In this document: one piece after another, positions 45,611 through 54,964 of the stretch
How the letters are laid out: each line of letters starts with the position of its first letter
How positions within the stretch are numbered: position 1 is the first letter of the stretch
From: Erythrobacter sp. SD-21
Lineage (GTDB): Bacteria > Pseudomonadota > Alphaproteobacteria > Sphingomonadales > Sphingomonadaceae
Direction of reading: 5' to 3'
NCBI RefSeq assembly: GCF_000181515.1
Contig: NZ_ABCG01000002.1
Span: 62,001-126,000, forward strand
DNA length: 64,000 bases
Notes under the pieces: model-generated
Told to the model about the DNA's origin: nothing
What the model saw: the letters and a program-made list of their open reading frames with translations, nothing else
Databases searched by the model: none
Position numbers and translations under genes: made by a program

Positions 45611-46450
45611 ATGACGCTCGACTACCTTTCGCAGAACAAGGCTTTTGGAGGCGACCAGTTCGTCCTCTCGCACCAGTCGGAGGCGACGGGGACAGAGATG
45701 ACCTTCTCGGTCTATGTCCCGCCGCACGAAGCGGGCGCGAAGCTGCCGGTGCTGTGGTATCTTTCGGGCCTCACCTGCACGCACGCCAATGTCACCGAGA
45801 AGGGCGAATACCGCGCGGCTTGCGCCGATCATGGCGTAATCTTCGTCGCGCCCGACACCTCCCCGCGGGGCGAAACCGTGCCCGACGCAGACGACGAATA
45901 CGACTTCGGCAAGGGCGCGGGTTTTTATGTCGACGCGACGCAAGAACCGTGGGCGCAGCACTACCGCATGCGCAGCTATATCGAGGACGAACTGCCCGCG
46001 CTGATCGAAACGAATTTCCCCGCCGACATGGCACGGCAAGGCATCACCGGCCATTCGATGGGCGGCCATGGCGCACTCACCATTGCCCTGCGGAATCCCG
46101 AACGCTTCCGCTCGGTCAGCGCCTTCGCCCCCATCGTCGCACCGAGCAGGGTGCCTTGGGGCGAGAAAGCGCTGTCACATTATCTGGGAGAGGACCGCGA
46201 AGCCTGGGGCCAATACGATGCAGTCGCGCTAATCGAAGGCGGCGCGCGGGTGGACCACCTGCTGGTCGACCAGGGCACGGCGGACAATTTTCTCGAAGAA
46301 CAGCTGAAGACCGGCCTCCTGTCGGTCGCCTGCGCCAAGGCCGGCATCCCTGCAGAAATCCGGATGCAGGAGGGTTACGACCACTCCTATTACTTCATCT
46401 CGACCTTCATGGCCGAGCATGTGGCGTGGCATGGGGCGCGGTTGGGCTAA
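45611..46450 (+). CDS. fghA: S-formylglutathione hydrolase
   Basis: Esterase D type serine hydrolase turning S-formylglutathione into formate and glutathione, completing the pathway begun by the dehydrogenase. The motif YLSGLTCTHANVTEK is a family signature, the nucleophile is Ser in GHSMGGHGAL, and the late His is in YDHSYYFISTF. Length of 279 is usual. It begins 15 bases after the YbaK stop and overlaps the convergent SpoIIAA-like gene by 4 bases. Confidence 0.96.
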   Translation: MTLDYLSQNKAFGGDQFVLSHQSEATGTEMTFSVYVPPHEAGAKLPVLWYLSGLTCTHANVTEKGEYRAACADHGVIFVAPDTSPRGETVPDADDEYDFGKGAGFYVDATQEPWAQHYRMRSYIEDELPALIETNFPADMARQGITGHSMGGHGALTIALRNPERFRSVSAFAPIVAPSRVPWGEKALSHYLGEDREAWGQYDAVALIEGGARVDHLLVDQGTADNFLEEQLKTGLLSVACAKAGIPAEIRMQEGYDHSYYFISTFMAEHVAWHGARLG

Positions 46451-46812
46451 AGCGCCAGCCATTCCTCCGCGACGTCGGCCTGGCCCGGTTCGAAGCTCCG
46501 AATTTCAATTCCGGGAAGCAGGGCCCCCTCGATCTCGGCGACCTTGCGGATCCAGCTTGCCTCGCTGACGACGGCGCATTTTTCAAACTTGCCGAGCAGG
46601 CCGAAAAGCCTGGGCAGGCGCCTCAGCTCGACGGCAAGCGCGCCCAGCGTCGGCATATGGAAATCGCCGATCCGGTAGAGCATGCGTCCGTTGCTGATGC
46701 CCTCGGACTTGGCAATCAGCTCATCGAGCGCCGTGCGCATGATGTCGGCATCGAGTTCTCCGTCGAGTTCGATGTCGAGCCGCCCGGGCTTCGGCTGGGT
46801 TATGGCGAGCAT
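46447..46812 (-). CDS. SpoIIAA-like (STAS-fold) protein, 121 aa
   Basis: A small alpha/beta protein with ITQPKPGRLDIELDGELDAD at the start and CAVVSEASWIRKVAEIEGALL near residue 88, matching the SpoIIAA-like family of STAS-related proteins in proteobacteria, several of which bind lipids. Function unknown. It lies downstream of the PHA depolymerase on the same strand with about a 50-base gap. Confidence 0.75.
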   Translation of the reverse strand: MLAITQPKPGRLDIELDGELDADIMRTALDELIAKSEGISNGRMLYRIGDFHMPTLGALAVELRRLPRLFGLLGKFEKCAVVSEASWIRKVAEIEGALLPGIEIRSFEPGQADVAEEWLAL

Positions 46813-46863
46813 GGGTCCGGCCTCCTCTAGCGCTACTTATAGCACGAAAGGCCCGACTTCGCC

Positions 46864-48084
46864 TCACCCGTGCGCCGCGATGAATTCCTCCACCACCGGG
46901 GCAATCTTGCCGCGCCATTTGCTGCCATTGAAGATGCCGTAATGCCCGGCGCCCTCGGCCATGTAGTAGCGCTTTTTCGACGCATCGAGGTTCGGCGTCA
47001 GCTCCAGCGCGGCGCGCGTCTGGCCCAGCCCTGAGATGTCGTCGCGCTCGCCTTCGATGGCGAGGAGGGCCGTTTCCGTGATGTCGCCGAGGTCGATGCG
47101 CTTGCCGCGATGCATGAAGGTGCCGTTGGGGATGGAGTGGTCCTGGAACACCTCCTGCACGGTCTGCAGGTAGAATTCTGCGGTCATGTCGCAGACGCTG
47201 CGGTACTCGTCGTAGAAATCCTTGGTCGCCTGCGCCGATGCCTCGTCGCCAGCGGTGAGGTGTTTGAACATCTCGTAATGGCTCTGCATGTGATTGCCGA
47301 GGTTCATGCTCATGAAGCCGGCGAGCTGCATGAAGCCGGGATAGACCCGCCGCCCGGCGCCGCGATACTGCATCGGCACGGTGGCGATGACGTTGTGGCG
47401 GAACCACTCGATCGGGCGGTCCATGGCGAGATCGTTGACGCTGGTGGGCGAGCAGCGCGTGTCGATCGGGCCGCCCATCATGGTCAGCGTCTTCGGTGCG
47501 CATTCGTGGTTGTCGCGGTTCATGATCGCGGTCGCGGCGAAGACCGGCACGCTGGGCTGGCAGACCGCCATGACATGCCCCCCGGGCCCGATATGCTCTA
47601 GGAACCCGATCACGTAGTCCATGTAGTCGTCGAGGTCGAAATGCCCCTCGTGCAGCGGCACGTTGCGAGCGTCGGCCCAGTCGGTGACGTAGACGGTGTA
47701 ATTCTCGAGCATCCGCTCGACCGTGCCGCGCAGGAGCGTGGCGTAGTGGCCGCTCATCGGCGCCACGATCAGGAGGCGCGGCGCGTCTTCGGGCAGACCC
47801 TCGCGGCGGAAGCGCTTGAGGTCGCCGAAGGGCCTGTTGACCACGGTCGCCTCGACCACGGGATGGTGTATGCCGCCTGCCTCGACCGTCTCGATGCCCC
47901 AGGCGGGCTTGCCATAGGTCGCCGTGGCGTGGGCGAAAACGTCGAGCGCGCTGGCGGCCACCGGGCCCATCCCCATATAGCCGAACGGCAGCGCCGGATT
48001 GGACAGCATTTCGGCCCCGATCGAGGCCCAGGTGCTGGCGCTCGACAGCCAGCTGCGTTGCAATTCGTAGGCGTGATACAGCAT
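46864..48084 (-). CDS. phaZ: Intracellular polyhydroxyalkanoate depolymerase, 406 aa
   Basis: Alpha/beta hydrolase degrading stored PHA. The start (LYHAYELQRSW) and the catalytic box with Cys in place of Ser (MAVCQPSVPVFAA) are hallmarks of the PhaZ family, as are PLHEGHFDLDDYMDY and the late GAGHYGIFNG with the catalytic His. Length of 406 is typical. A 15-bp palindrome lies 92 bases upstream of the ATG and may be an operator. Confidence 0.95.
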   Translation of the reverse strand: MLYHAYELQRSWLSSASTWASIGAEMLSNPALPFGYMGMGPVAASALDVFAHATATYGKPAWGIETVEAGGIHHPVVEATVVNRPFGDLKRFRREGLPEDAPRLLIVAPMSGHYATLLRGTVERMLENYTVYVTDWADARNVPLHEGHFDLDDYMDYVIGFLEHIGPGGHVMAVCQPSVPVFAATAIMNRDNHECAPKTLTMMGGPIDTRCSPTSVNDLAMDRPIEWFRHNVIATVPMQYRGAGRRVYPGFMQLAGFMSMNLGNHMQSHYEMFKHLTAGDEASAQATKDFYDEYRSVCDMTAEFYLQTVQEVFQDHSIPNGTFMHRGKRIDLGDITETALLAIEGERDDISGLGQTRAALELTPNLDASKKRYYMAEGAGHYGIFNGSKWRGKIAPVVEEFIAAHG

Positions 48085-48175
48085 TCAAAGCGTCCCCTGC
48101 GACCCGCCTGTTGTGTTTCTGGCTACGGGCTTTGCTCAAGTGGAAAAGAGAGCGAGTGTGCCGTGCCAAACCTCA

Positions 48176-48190
48176 TTGTGCAATGCACAA
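48176..48190. promoter_or_regulatory. 15-bp palindrome upstream of phaZ, candidate PHA operator
   Basis: TTGTGCAATGCACAA is a perfect 7-bp inverted repeat about a central base, with TGC/GCA half-sites as in operators of PhaR-type repressors. It lies between phaZ (starting at 48084, minus strand) and the ABC exporter (48275, plus strand). Assignment to PhaR is inferred from half-site resemblance only. Confidence 0.5.
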
Positions 48191-48274
48191 ACGGGGTAAA
48201 AGTGCCGCTAAGGTCCCTCGCCTGTGGATTTTGCCCGGTGGATTTTGGGCTCGCGCCGCACTAGGTGAGCGGTA

Positions 48275-50086
48275 ATGGACGAGACGGGCAGTATTCCCAA
48301 ACCGAAGCGGGGCATCTTCCGCCGCAAGGGCGAGCGCGAGAAGCGCAGCCTCAAGCCGCTGCGCATGGTCTTCGACGAATTGCGCAAATATCCCGGCCAT
48401 GTCGGGCTCGCGGTCGTCGCGCTGGTCATTACCGCGATGTCCACGCTCTCGATCCCCTATTTCCTGCGCTACGCCGTCGATGAAGGCATGGGCGGCGACG
48501 GATCGCAGCTCGCCTTCTGGTTCCGGATCCTGCTGATGATCGTGACCGTGCTCGCGTTTGGCACGGCGATGCGGTTCTATTTCGTCAGCTGGCTGGGCGA
48601 GCGCGTGGTGGCCGATGTGCGCAAGCGCGTGCAGGCGAATCTGCTGCGGCTCGCCCCCGGTTTCTTCGAGATCAACAGCCCCAAGGAAATCTCCAGCCGG
48701 ATGACCTCGGACACGGCGATCATCGAGACCACCGTGGGCACCACCGTCTCGGTCGCCCTGCGGAACCTCCTCGTCGCCATCGGCGGGACCGCCTACCTGT
48801 TCTACCTCATCCCCGGCCTGACCGTGGGCATGCTGCTGATCATCCCGGCGATCGTCATTCCGATCACGCTTTTCGGAAGGCGCCTGCGCACCGTCAGCCG
48901 CACCAGCCAGGACCGCGTGGCCGACATCGGGGCGAGCGTGACCGAAGTGCTGTCGGCGATGAAGATCGTGCAGGGCTTCAACCAGGAGGGCCGCGAAGAG
49001 GCCCGCTTCGGCGACACGGTCGAGCGAACTTTCAGCGTCGCCAAGCGCCGCATCGCGCTGCGCGCCGCGCTCACCGCCTGCATCATCCTGTTCGTCTTCG
49101 GCGGGATCACCGTTCTCGTATGGCGCGGCGCGGAAGCCGCCAGCGAGGGCAGCATCACCTATGGCACAATCATCTCCTTCGTGTTTACCGCCGCGCTTGT
49201 GGCCGGCGCGTTCGGCGCGCTGACCGAGGTTTATGGCGACCTGCTGCGCGCCGCCGGTGCGGCCAGCCGCCTGTCGGAATTGCTGGATGAGCAACCCGAA
49301 ATCGCGTCTCCGGCCAAGCCGCAAGCCCTGCCCGGCCCGCCGCGCGGCAGCCTCTCCTTCCGCAACGTGACCTTCCGCTATCCGACGCGGCTGGAAGTGC
49401 CGGCGCTCACAGATTTTACGCTCGAGGTGGAACCGGGCGAGACGGTGGCCATCGTCGGCCCCTCGGGCGCAGGCAAATCCACCATCTTCCAGCTGGCCGA
49501 GCGGTTCTACGACCCGCAGGCGGGCACGATCCGCCTCGACGGTATTCCGCTGACCAAGGCGGATCCTGCCGAGGTGCGCAAGCGGATAGCCTTCGTTCCG
49601 CAGGAAGGCGTGCTCTTCTCCGCCAGCGCGCGCGACAATCTGCGCTACGGCAATTGGGATGCGAGCGAAGAGGATATCTGGGCCGCCGCCCGCGCCGCCA
49701 ACGCCGCCGAGTTCCTCGAGAACCTGCCGCAGGGTCTCGACACCTATCTTGGCGAGAACGGCACCCAGCTATCGGGCGGCCAGCGTCAGCGCGTGGCAAT
49801 TGCCCGCGCGCTTTTGCGCGACGCCCCGATCCTCCTGCTCGACGAGGCAACCAGCGCGCTCGACGCCGAAAGCGAACGGCTGGTGCAGGGCGCCCTCGAC
49901 CGGCTGATGGAGAACCGTACCACGCTGGTCATCGCCCACCGCCTCGCCACCGTGCGCGCGGCGGACCGGATCGTGGTGATGGAGGATGGCCAGCTGCTCG
50001 AACAGGGTACGCACGACCAGTTGGCGGGTAACGGCGGCCTCTATGCGCGCCTTGCCCAGCTGCAATTCGGCCACGCGCCTGCCTGA
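48275..50086 (+). CDS. ABC exporter (fused membrane and ATPase domains, MsbA-like), 603 aa
   Basis: Six transmembrane helices in the first 330 residues precede an ATPase domain with Walker A GPSGAGKS (395-402), ABC signature LSGGQRQR (499-506), Walker B ILLLDEATS and the H-loop VIAHRLATV. This is the half-transporter plan of lipid and drug exporters that work as homodimers. AGGTGA lies before the ATG. Substrate is not apparent; the gene stands alone between phaZ and the M13 peptidase. Confidence 0.94.
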   Translation: MDETGSIPKPKRGIFRRKGEREKRSLKPLRMVFDELRKYPGHVGLAVVALVITAMSTLSIPYFLRYAVDEGMGGDGSQLAFWFRILLMIVTVLAFGTAMRFYFVSWLGERVVADVRKRVQANLLRLAPGFFEINSPKEISSRMTSDTAIIETTVGTTVSVALRNLLVAIGGTAYLFYLIPGLTVGMLLIIPAIVIPITLFGRRLRTVSRTSQDRVADIGASVTEVLSAMKIVQGFNQEGREEARFGDTVERTFSVAKRRIALRAALTACIILFVFGGITVLVWRGAEAASEGSITYGTIISFVFTAALVAGAFGALTEVYGDLLRAAGAASRLSELLDEQPEIASPAKPQALPGPPRGSLSFRNVTFRYPTRLEVPALTDFTLEVEPGETVAIVGPSGAGKSTIFQLAERFYDPQAGTIRLDGIPLTKADPAEVRKRIAFVPQEGVLFSASARDNLRYGNWDASEEDIWAAARAANAAEFLENLPQGLDTYLGENGTQLSGGQRQRVAIARALLRDAPILLLDEATSALDAESERLVQGALDRLMENRTTLVIAHRLATVRAADRIVVMEDGQLLEQGTHDQLAGNGGLYARLAQLQFGHAPA

Positions 50087-50216
50087 TTCCCTCGATAAAG
50101 CCCGGTTGCGGTCCGACGAACGGAGTCTGTCGCTCCTTCATCCTGCTATCCAAACTCCATGCGGTCGTATGGGCACGGGGGAGTGCCGGCGGCCAGCAAA
50201 GACCGGGAGTATCCAT

Positions 50217-52346
50217 ATGAACACCAAGATTTTCGCACTCGGTGCCTCGGCGTTGGCCCTCGCGCTGAGCGCGCCCGCCTTCGCGGACGACGCCGCCACT
50301 GAAGAAGTGCCCACGCCCACCATGAGCTTCGGCGAATGGGGTTTCGATCCCACCACACTTTCGACCGACGTCGATCCGGGCGACGACTTTTTCGCCTACG
50401 CGAACCAGAAATGGCTGGATGCCAATCCGCTGCCGGCCGAATTCAGCCGCTTCGGCGCCTTCAACCTGCTGCGCGAAAAGTCGACCGCGGACGTGAAGGC
50501 GTTGGTCGACCGGCTCACCTCCAAGGATCCGGCCACGCTGAGCGCGGACGAGAAGCGCATCGTCGAGGCCTATAACACCTATCTCGACACCGCCGCGATC
50601 GAATCCGCCGGGCTCGCGCCCGCTCAGCCCCACCTCGACGCGATCAAGGGCGCCGATACGCTCGCCGCGCTGGCGGAAGTCTGGGGCACGCCGGGCTATT
50701 CCTCACCGCTCTATGCCTATGTCGAAGTCGATGCGAAGGAGCCGACCCGCTATTCGGTGCACGCCGGATCGGGCGGCCTCGGTCTGCCCGATCGCGACTA
50801 CTACCTCGACCAAAGCGAAAAGGGTAAGGACATCCAGGCGAAGTATCGCGACTACCTCGCCTTCCTGCTCGGCGAAGCGGGCTATGCCGATGCCTCCGGC
50901 ATGGCGGAGAAGGTCTACGACTTCGAGGATTCGCTGGCCCGCAAGGTCGCCTGGGACCGTGCCACGCGCCGCAACGACGATCTCACCTACAACGCGCTGA
51001 CGCCCGAAGAGCTGAACGCGAAGGCCGGAGGCTTCCCGCTTGCAGCCATGCTGACCGCCAGCGGCTTCGAGGATATCGACCGCTTCATCGTCACCGACCT
51101 GCCGCCCAGCCCCGAGCGCGCCGAGGAACTCGGCCTCGATGCCGAAACGCTGGCCAAGATCGGCGGCGGCATGCCCGCCGCAATGCAACTGATCCTGGAC
51201 ACGCCGATGGACGTGTTGCAGGCGTGGACCGCCAAGGGCTTCCTGTCCTCCAACGCCGCGGTCCTTCCCAAGCGTTTCGATGACGCCCAGTTCGCCTTCT
51301 ACGGCACCACGCTCAACGGGACGCCCGAACAGCGCCCGCGCTGGAAACGGGCGATCGGCGAGACCGAGGGCCTGCTCGGCGAACTTCTCGGCAAATCCTA
51401 TGTCGCCGAATACTTCCCACCCGAGAACAAGGCCGCGATGGACGAACTGGTCGCGAATTTGCGCAAGGCCATGGCGCAGTCGATCGACGGGCTCGACTGG
51501 ATGGGTGAAGCGACCAAGGAACAGGCCGTCGCCAAGCTCGACGCCTTCGACCCCAAGATCGGCTATCGCGAAAATCTCGAAACCTACGAGGGTCTCGCGA
51601 TTGCCTCCGGCGCCCCCATCGCCAACCGCATGGCGGCGGCCGAATGGGGCTGGCAGGACATGCTGTCCAAGCTGGGCGGACCGATCGACCGGACCGAGTG
51701 GTACATGCTGCCGCAGACAGTCAACGCCTATTACAACCCGACCAAGAACGAGATCGTCTTCCCCGCAGCGATCCTGCAGCAGCCCTTCTTCGGCATCAGC
51801 GCCGACCCGGCCGTGAACTATGGCGGTATCGGCGGTGTCATAGGCCATGAAATGGGCCATGGGTTCGACGATCAGGGTTCGAAGTCGGACGGTACGGGCG
51901 CGCTGCGCAACTGGTGGACCGACGCCGACCGAAAGGCGTTCGACAAGCTGGGCGATGCGCTGGTCGAGCAGTACAACAGCTACTGCCCACTCGATGATGG
52001 CGAAACCTGCGTCAACGGCCGCCTTACGCTGGGCGAGAACATCGGCGACCTCGGCGGCCTCAGCCTTGCCTATCGCGCCTACAAGCTCTCGCTGAACGGT
52101 AAGGAAGACAAGGTTATCGACGGCCTGACCGGCGACCAGCGCTTCTTTCTTGCCTGGGCGCAGGTGTGGCGTTCGCAGCAGCGCGAAGCGGCCGCCCGCC
52201 AGCGCCTGACCACCGATCCGCACAGCCCGGAAGAATTCCGCGTGAATGGCATCGTGCGGAACATGGACGCCTGGTACGACGCGTTCGGCGTCACCTCCGA
52301 CGACGACCTCTACCTGCCGCCGGAAGAGCGGATTACCATCTGGTAA
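50217..52346 (+). CDS. M13 family metallopeptidase, exported, 709 aa
   Basis: A signal peptide (KIFALGASALALALSAPAFA) is followed by the neprilysin-like domains. Zinc site HEMGH at 544-548, the second-shell GENIGDLGG with the third ligand Glu, and VNAYYNPTKNEIVFPAAILQ all match the M13 family. It should cleave short peptides in the periplasm. ATG at 50217 is chosen as it gives the signal peptide. A strong terminator follows the stop. Confidence 0.95.
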   Translation: MNTKIFALGASALALALSAPAFADDAATEEVPTPTMSFGEWGFDPTTLSTDVDPGDDFFAYANQKWLDANPLPAEFSRFGAFNLLREKSTADVKALVDRLTSKDPATLSADEKRIVEAYNTYLDTAAIESAGLAPAQPHLDAIKGADTLAALAEVWGTPGYSSPLYAYVEVDAKEPTRYSVHAGSGGLGLPDRDYYLDQSEKGKDIQAKYRDYLAFLLGEAGYADASGMAEKVYDFEDSLARKVAWDRATRRNDDLTYNALTPEELNAKAGGFPLAAMLTASGFEDIDRFIVTDLPPSPERAEELGLDAETLAKIGGGMPAAMQLILDTPMDVLQAWTAKGFLSSNAAVLPKRFDDAQFAFYGTTLNGTPEQRPRWKRAIGETEGLLGELLGKSYVAEYFPPENKAAMDELVANLRKAMAQSIDGLDWMGEATKEQAVAKLDAFDPKIGYRENLETYEGLAIASGAPIANRMAAAEWGWQDMLSKLGGPIDRTEWYMLPQTVNAYYNPTKNEIVFPAAILQQPFFGISADPAVNYGGIGGVIGHEMGHGFDDQGSKSDGTGALRNWWTDADRKAFDKLGDALVEQYNSYCPLDDGETCVNGRLTLGENIGDLGGLSLAYRAYKLSLNGKEDKVIDGLTGDQRFFLAWAQVWRSQQREAAARQRLTTDPHSPEEFRVNGIVRNMDAWYDAFGVTSDDDLYLPPEERITIW

Positions 52347-52370
52347 AACAATCTCCACGAGAGAGGAGAG

Positions 52371-52405
52371 AACCCCGTCGGCCTCACGGTCGGCGGGGTT
52401 TTTGT
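52371..52405 (+). terminator. Intrinsic terminator after the M13 peptidase
   Basis: The stem begins AACCCCG and ends CGGGGTT, is extended by pairs in CGG/TCGG-rich sequence, and is followed by five T residues. It ends the M13 peptidase transcript before uppP. Confidence 0.85.
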
Positions 52406-52441
52406 TTGACTTGAAAGCGGCCTGTGCCATCGCTCGCCGCC

Positions 52442-53236
52442 ATGACCTTCCTCCAAGAACTCCTCGTGGCGATCGTCCAGGGCATCACCGAATTCCTGCC
52501 GATATCCTCCTCGGGCCACCTCATCCTTATTCCGAAGCTGACCGACTTCCCCGACCAGGGGCCGCTGATCGACGTGGCGGTGCATGTCGGCTCGCTGCTC
52601 GCGATCATCCTGTATTTCAGGAAGGACGTGATCGGGCTTGCCCGCGGCGGTTTCGCCAGCGTGGGGCTGGGCAAAGACGACGAGCAGCGCCGCCTGTTCT
52701 GGTTCATCGCCATCGGCACGATTCCCGCCGTGCTCGCCGGCCTGTTCATCAAGCTGGGCGGCTATCTGGAAGGGTTCCGTTCCACCGACCTCGTCGCGAT
52801 CAACCTGATCGTGTTCGGCATCCTTCTGGGCCTCGCCGACAGGTTCGGCAAGCAGACCAAGGCCTATGAGGACATGAGCCTGAAGGACGCGATCCTCGTC
52901 GGCATCGCGCAGGCCATGGCGCTGATTCCGGGCACCAGCCGCTCGGGCGCGACGATGACGGCGGCCCGTGCGCTCGGCTATGGGCGGGTCGAATCGGCGC
53001 GCTTTTCCTTCCTGCTGGCGATCCCGGCGGTGTTCGGGGCGGGCCTTCTCGCCGCCTTCGACCTGTCGGAAGCAACTGCGCAAATGCAGCAGGATGCCTT
53101 TGTATCGGGCGTGCTGACCTTCTTCACCGCGCTCGCCACGATGATGTTCCTGATGAACTTCCTCAAGAAGGCCTCGATGCTAGTTTTCGTGATCTATCGG
53201 GTCATCTTGGGAGCGGCACTGCTCATCCTGCTTTAA
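52442..53236 (+). CDS. uppP: Undecaprenyl-diphosphatase UppP (BacA)
   Basis: Integral membrane phosphatase recycling the peptidoglycan lipid carrier. The two family motifs are QGITEFLPISSSGH near the N-terminus and PGTSRSGATMTAARALG around residue 170. About eight transmembrane helices. ATG at 52442 gives the conserved first residues; GTG at 52424 would add six. Length is normal. Confidence 0.96.
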   Translation: MTFLQELLVAIVQGITEFLPISSSGHLILIPKLTDFPDQGPLIDVAVHVGSLLAIILYFRKDVIGLARGGFASVGLGKDDEQRRLFWFIAIGTIPAVLAGLFIKLGGYLEGFRSTDLVAINLIVFGILLGLADRFGKQTKAYEDMSLKDAILVGIAQAMALIPGTSRSGATMTAARALGYGRVESARFSFLLAIPAVFGAGLLAAFDLSEATAQMQQDAFVSGVLTFFTALATMMFLMNFLKKASMLVFVIYRVILGAALLILL

Positions 53237-53339
53237 GGCGCATTTTCGCCGTGACGCCGCCTTATTCGCGTCACATTCGCGGAACCAAAAACCCCCGCCG
53301 CGGTTTGTTTGGGCAAGTACCAATCGCGAGGAACCCGAA

Positions 53340-53594
53340 ATGGGCCTGATTATCCTGATCGTTACCGGTGCCCTCTTGGGCTGGCTGGCGACGATCGCCC
53401 TTCAGATCGAGGACGGCCGCAGCATTCGGCGTAATGTCGTGGTCGGTGTCATCGGTTCGCTTGGCGTGGGGCTGGCCACTTCGGGTGGCGTCTTCCTTGG
53501 CGCGATCCGCGGGACCACGCTCCTTTATGCGATGCTCGGCGCTATCGTGCTGATTGGTCTCTACAATGTGACTCAGCGTAAGGCCTTGCCTTAA
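53340..53594 (+). CDS. GlsB/YeaQ-like small membrane protein, 84 aa
   Basis: Three hydrophobic segments with conserved glycines (LIILIVTGALLGWLATIAL, RRNVVVGVIGSLGVGLATSG, LYAMLGAIVLIGLYNV), resembling transglycosylase-associated YeaQ/YmgE/GlsB proteins linked to stress. GAGGAACCC precedes the ATG. Sequence is somewhat divergent, so the family is likely but not certain. Confidence 0.7.
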   Translation: MGLIILIVTGALLGWLATIALQIEDGRSIRRNVVVGVIGSLGVGLATSGGVFLGAIRGTTLLYAMLGAIVLIGLYNVTQRKALP

Positions 53595-53670
53595 TTCCGC
53601 CACGCATTATCCATTCAAATCAGGGAACGGGTCTAGGAGCCCGACTTCCCGCAACCAAGGGGAAATACAC

Positions 53671-53916
53671 ATGAAGTTCACCAAAGCTACGCTCGTCGCA
53701 TCAGCAGCAGCCATGAGCCTGGGTCTCGCCGCGTGCGACAGCGCTGCCGAAAACGAAGCGGAAGACAACATCGAGCAGATGGAAGATGACCGTGATGCCA
53801 TGGTCAACGACATGGAAGCTTCGGGCGAAATCACCGACGAACAGGCAGACGCCATGGACGACGAGACTGATGCCATGGAAGAAAACATGGAAGACCAGGT
53901 CGACGAGACCATGTAA
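53671..53916 (+). CDS. Small acidic lipoprotein, 81 aa
   Basis: A lipoprotein signal (TLVASAAAMSLGLAAC, Cys22) is followed by a very acidic methionine/aspartate/glutamate-rich helical tail with repeated DAMVNDMEAS / DAMDDETDAME pattern (two or three repeats of about 15 residues). AAGGGGAAA precedes the ATG. The family is not recognised; a surface or periplasmic role is likely. A hairpin follows the gene. Confidence 0.75.
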   Translation: MKFTKATLVASAAAMSLGLAACDSAAENEAEDNIEQMEDDRDAMVNDMEASGEITDEQADAMDDETDAMEENMEDQVDETM

Positions 53917-53942
53917 GGTCAACCGTTCTGACGAAATACTGA

Positions 53943-53972
53943 CGGGCGCCGGAGCAATCCGGCGCCCGTTTC
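53943..53972. terminator. GC-rich hairpin between convergent genes
   Basis: Stem CGGGCGCCGG / CCGGCGCCCG with loop AGCAAT, followed by only three T residues. It sits between the small lipoprotein gene and the convergent phhA, so it may terminate from either side, although the T-run is weak. Confidence 0.65.
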
Positions 53973-53978
53973 GATAGT

Positions 53979-54920
53979 TTATACCGGTTTGGCGCCGGAT
54001 CCCCGCCCGCCGCGCAGCGTGTATTCCAGCGTGCCGCGATTAACTACATAGTCGACATCGATGACGGCGGTGTTGGCATAGGTAAATCCGGGGCCGAGGC
54101 TGCGGTAGAGCTTGTCGAAATCGCGCTCCACGGTCTGGCGGAAGAGATCCTCGAAGCTGGGAATGACGAAATAGGTCGGCTGCAGGTCGCTGATCACGTA
54201 ATCGGTGCGCATGACTCGGTCGACATTGAGCATGATGCGGTTGGGGCTTTCCGCCTCCACCGAATAGACCACTTCCGTCGGCCCGGAGAGGATGCCCGCC
54301 CCATAGGCGCGGATATCGCCGGGCTTTTCCTCGATCAGGCCGAATTCGACCGTGTACCAGTAGAGCGAGCCCAGCGCCTTCAAGCGGTTGTAGCGCATCG
54401 CCTTCCAGCCGGCCTTGCCGTATTCCTGCATGTAATCGGCATAGACCGGGTCGGTCAGCATCGGCACGTGGCCGAAGACATCGTGGAAAACGTCAGGTTC
54501 CTGAATGTAGTCGAAGGTCTCGCGCGTGCGGATGAAATTGCCCGCCGGGAAACGGCGGTTGGCGAGGTGCCAGAAGAACACGTGATCGGGGATCAGCATG
54601 GGCACGGGCACCACGCTCCAGCCAGTGAGCTTGTCGAGCTCTTCCGAAAGCTTGCCGAATTCGGGCACGCCGCCGCGCCCCAAGTCGAGCTTTTCGGTGC
54701 CTTCCATGAAAGCGGTCGCCGCACGCCCTGGCAGCATTTCCATCTGGCGTTTGAACAGGTCGTTCCAGATCGCGTCGTCTTCGCTGTCGTAGACGGCCTG
54801 CTTGGGCTCCAGCCAGTCGTCGCCGACATGATCGGGCTTTTTCAGCGGGGCAGTGAAGACATCCGCCGGCATTTCGGGCAAGCGGGTAAAGTCGTGGGCG
54901 GGTTCTGCAAGAGTAGCCAT
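53979..54920 (-). CDS. phhA: Phenylalanine 4-monooxygenase
   Basis: Iron- and pterin-dependent enzyme making tyrosine from phenylalanine. The iron ligands are visible in FHDVFGHVPM (two His) and the Glu in YWYTVEFGL, with conserved IPDHVFFWHLANRRFPAGNF. Length of 313 is a little more than the usual bacterial form because of the N-terminal extension. It is divergent from ppk2 across 44 bases. No pterin dehydratase gene is in the window. Confidence 0.95.
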   Translation of the reverse strand: MATLAEPAHDFTRLPEMPADVFTAPLKKPDHVGDDWLEPKQAVYDSEDDAIWNDLFKRQMEMLPGRAATAFMEGTEKLDLGRGGVPEFGKLSEELDKLTGWSVVPVPMLIPDHVFFWHLANRRFPAGNFIRTRETFDYIQEPDVFHDVFGHVPMLTDPVYADYMQEYGKAGWKAMRYNRLKALGSLYWYTVEFGLIEEKPGDIRAYGAGILSGPTEVVYSVEAESPNRIMLNVDRVMRTDYVISDLQPTYFVIPSFEDLFRQTVERDFDKLYRSLGPGFTYANTAVIDVDYVVNRGTLEYTLRGGRGSGAKPV

Positions 54921-54964
54921 GACCGGCTATTTAGGCGATTTGTCCGGCGCTTACAAATGGGGAG

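Noticed and set aside
50703..52430. 575-codon ORF opposite the M13 peptidase
   Set aside because: Antisense shadow; the plus-strand protein has HEMGH and a signal peptide.
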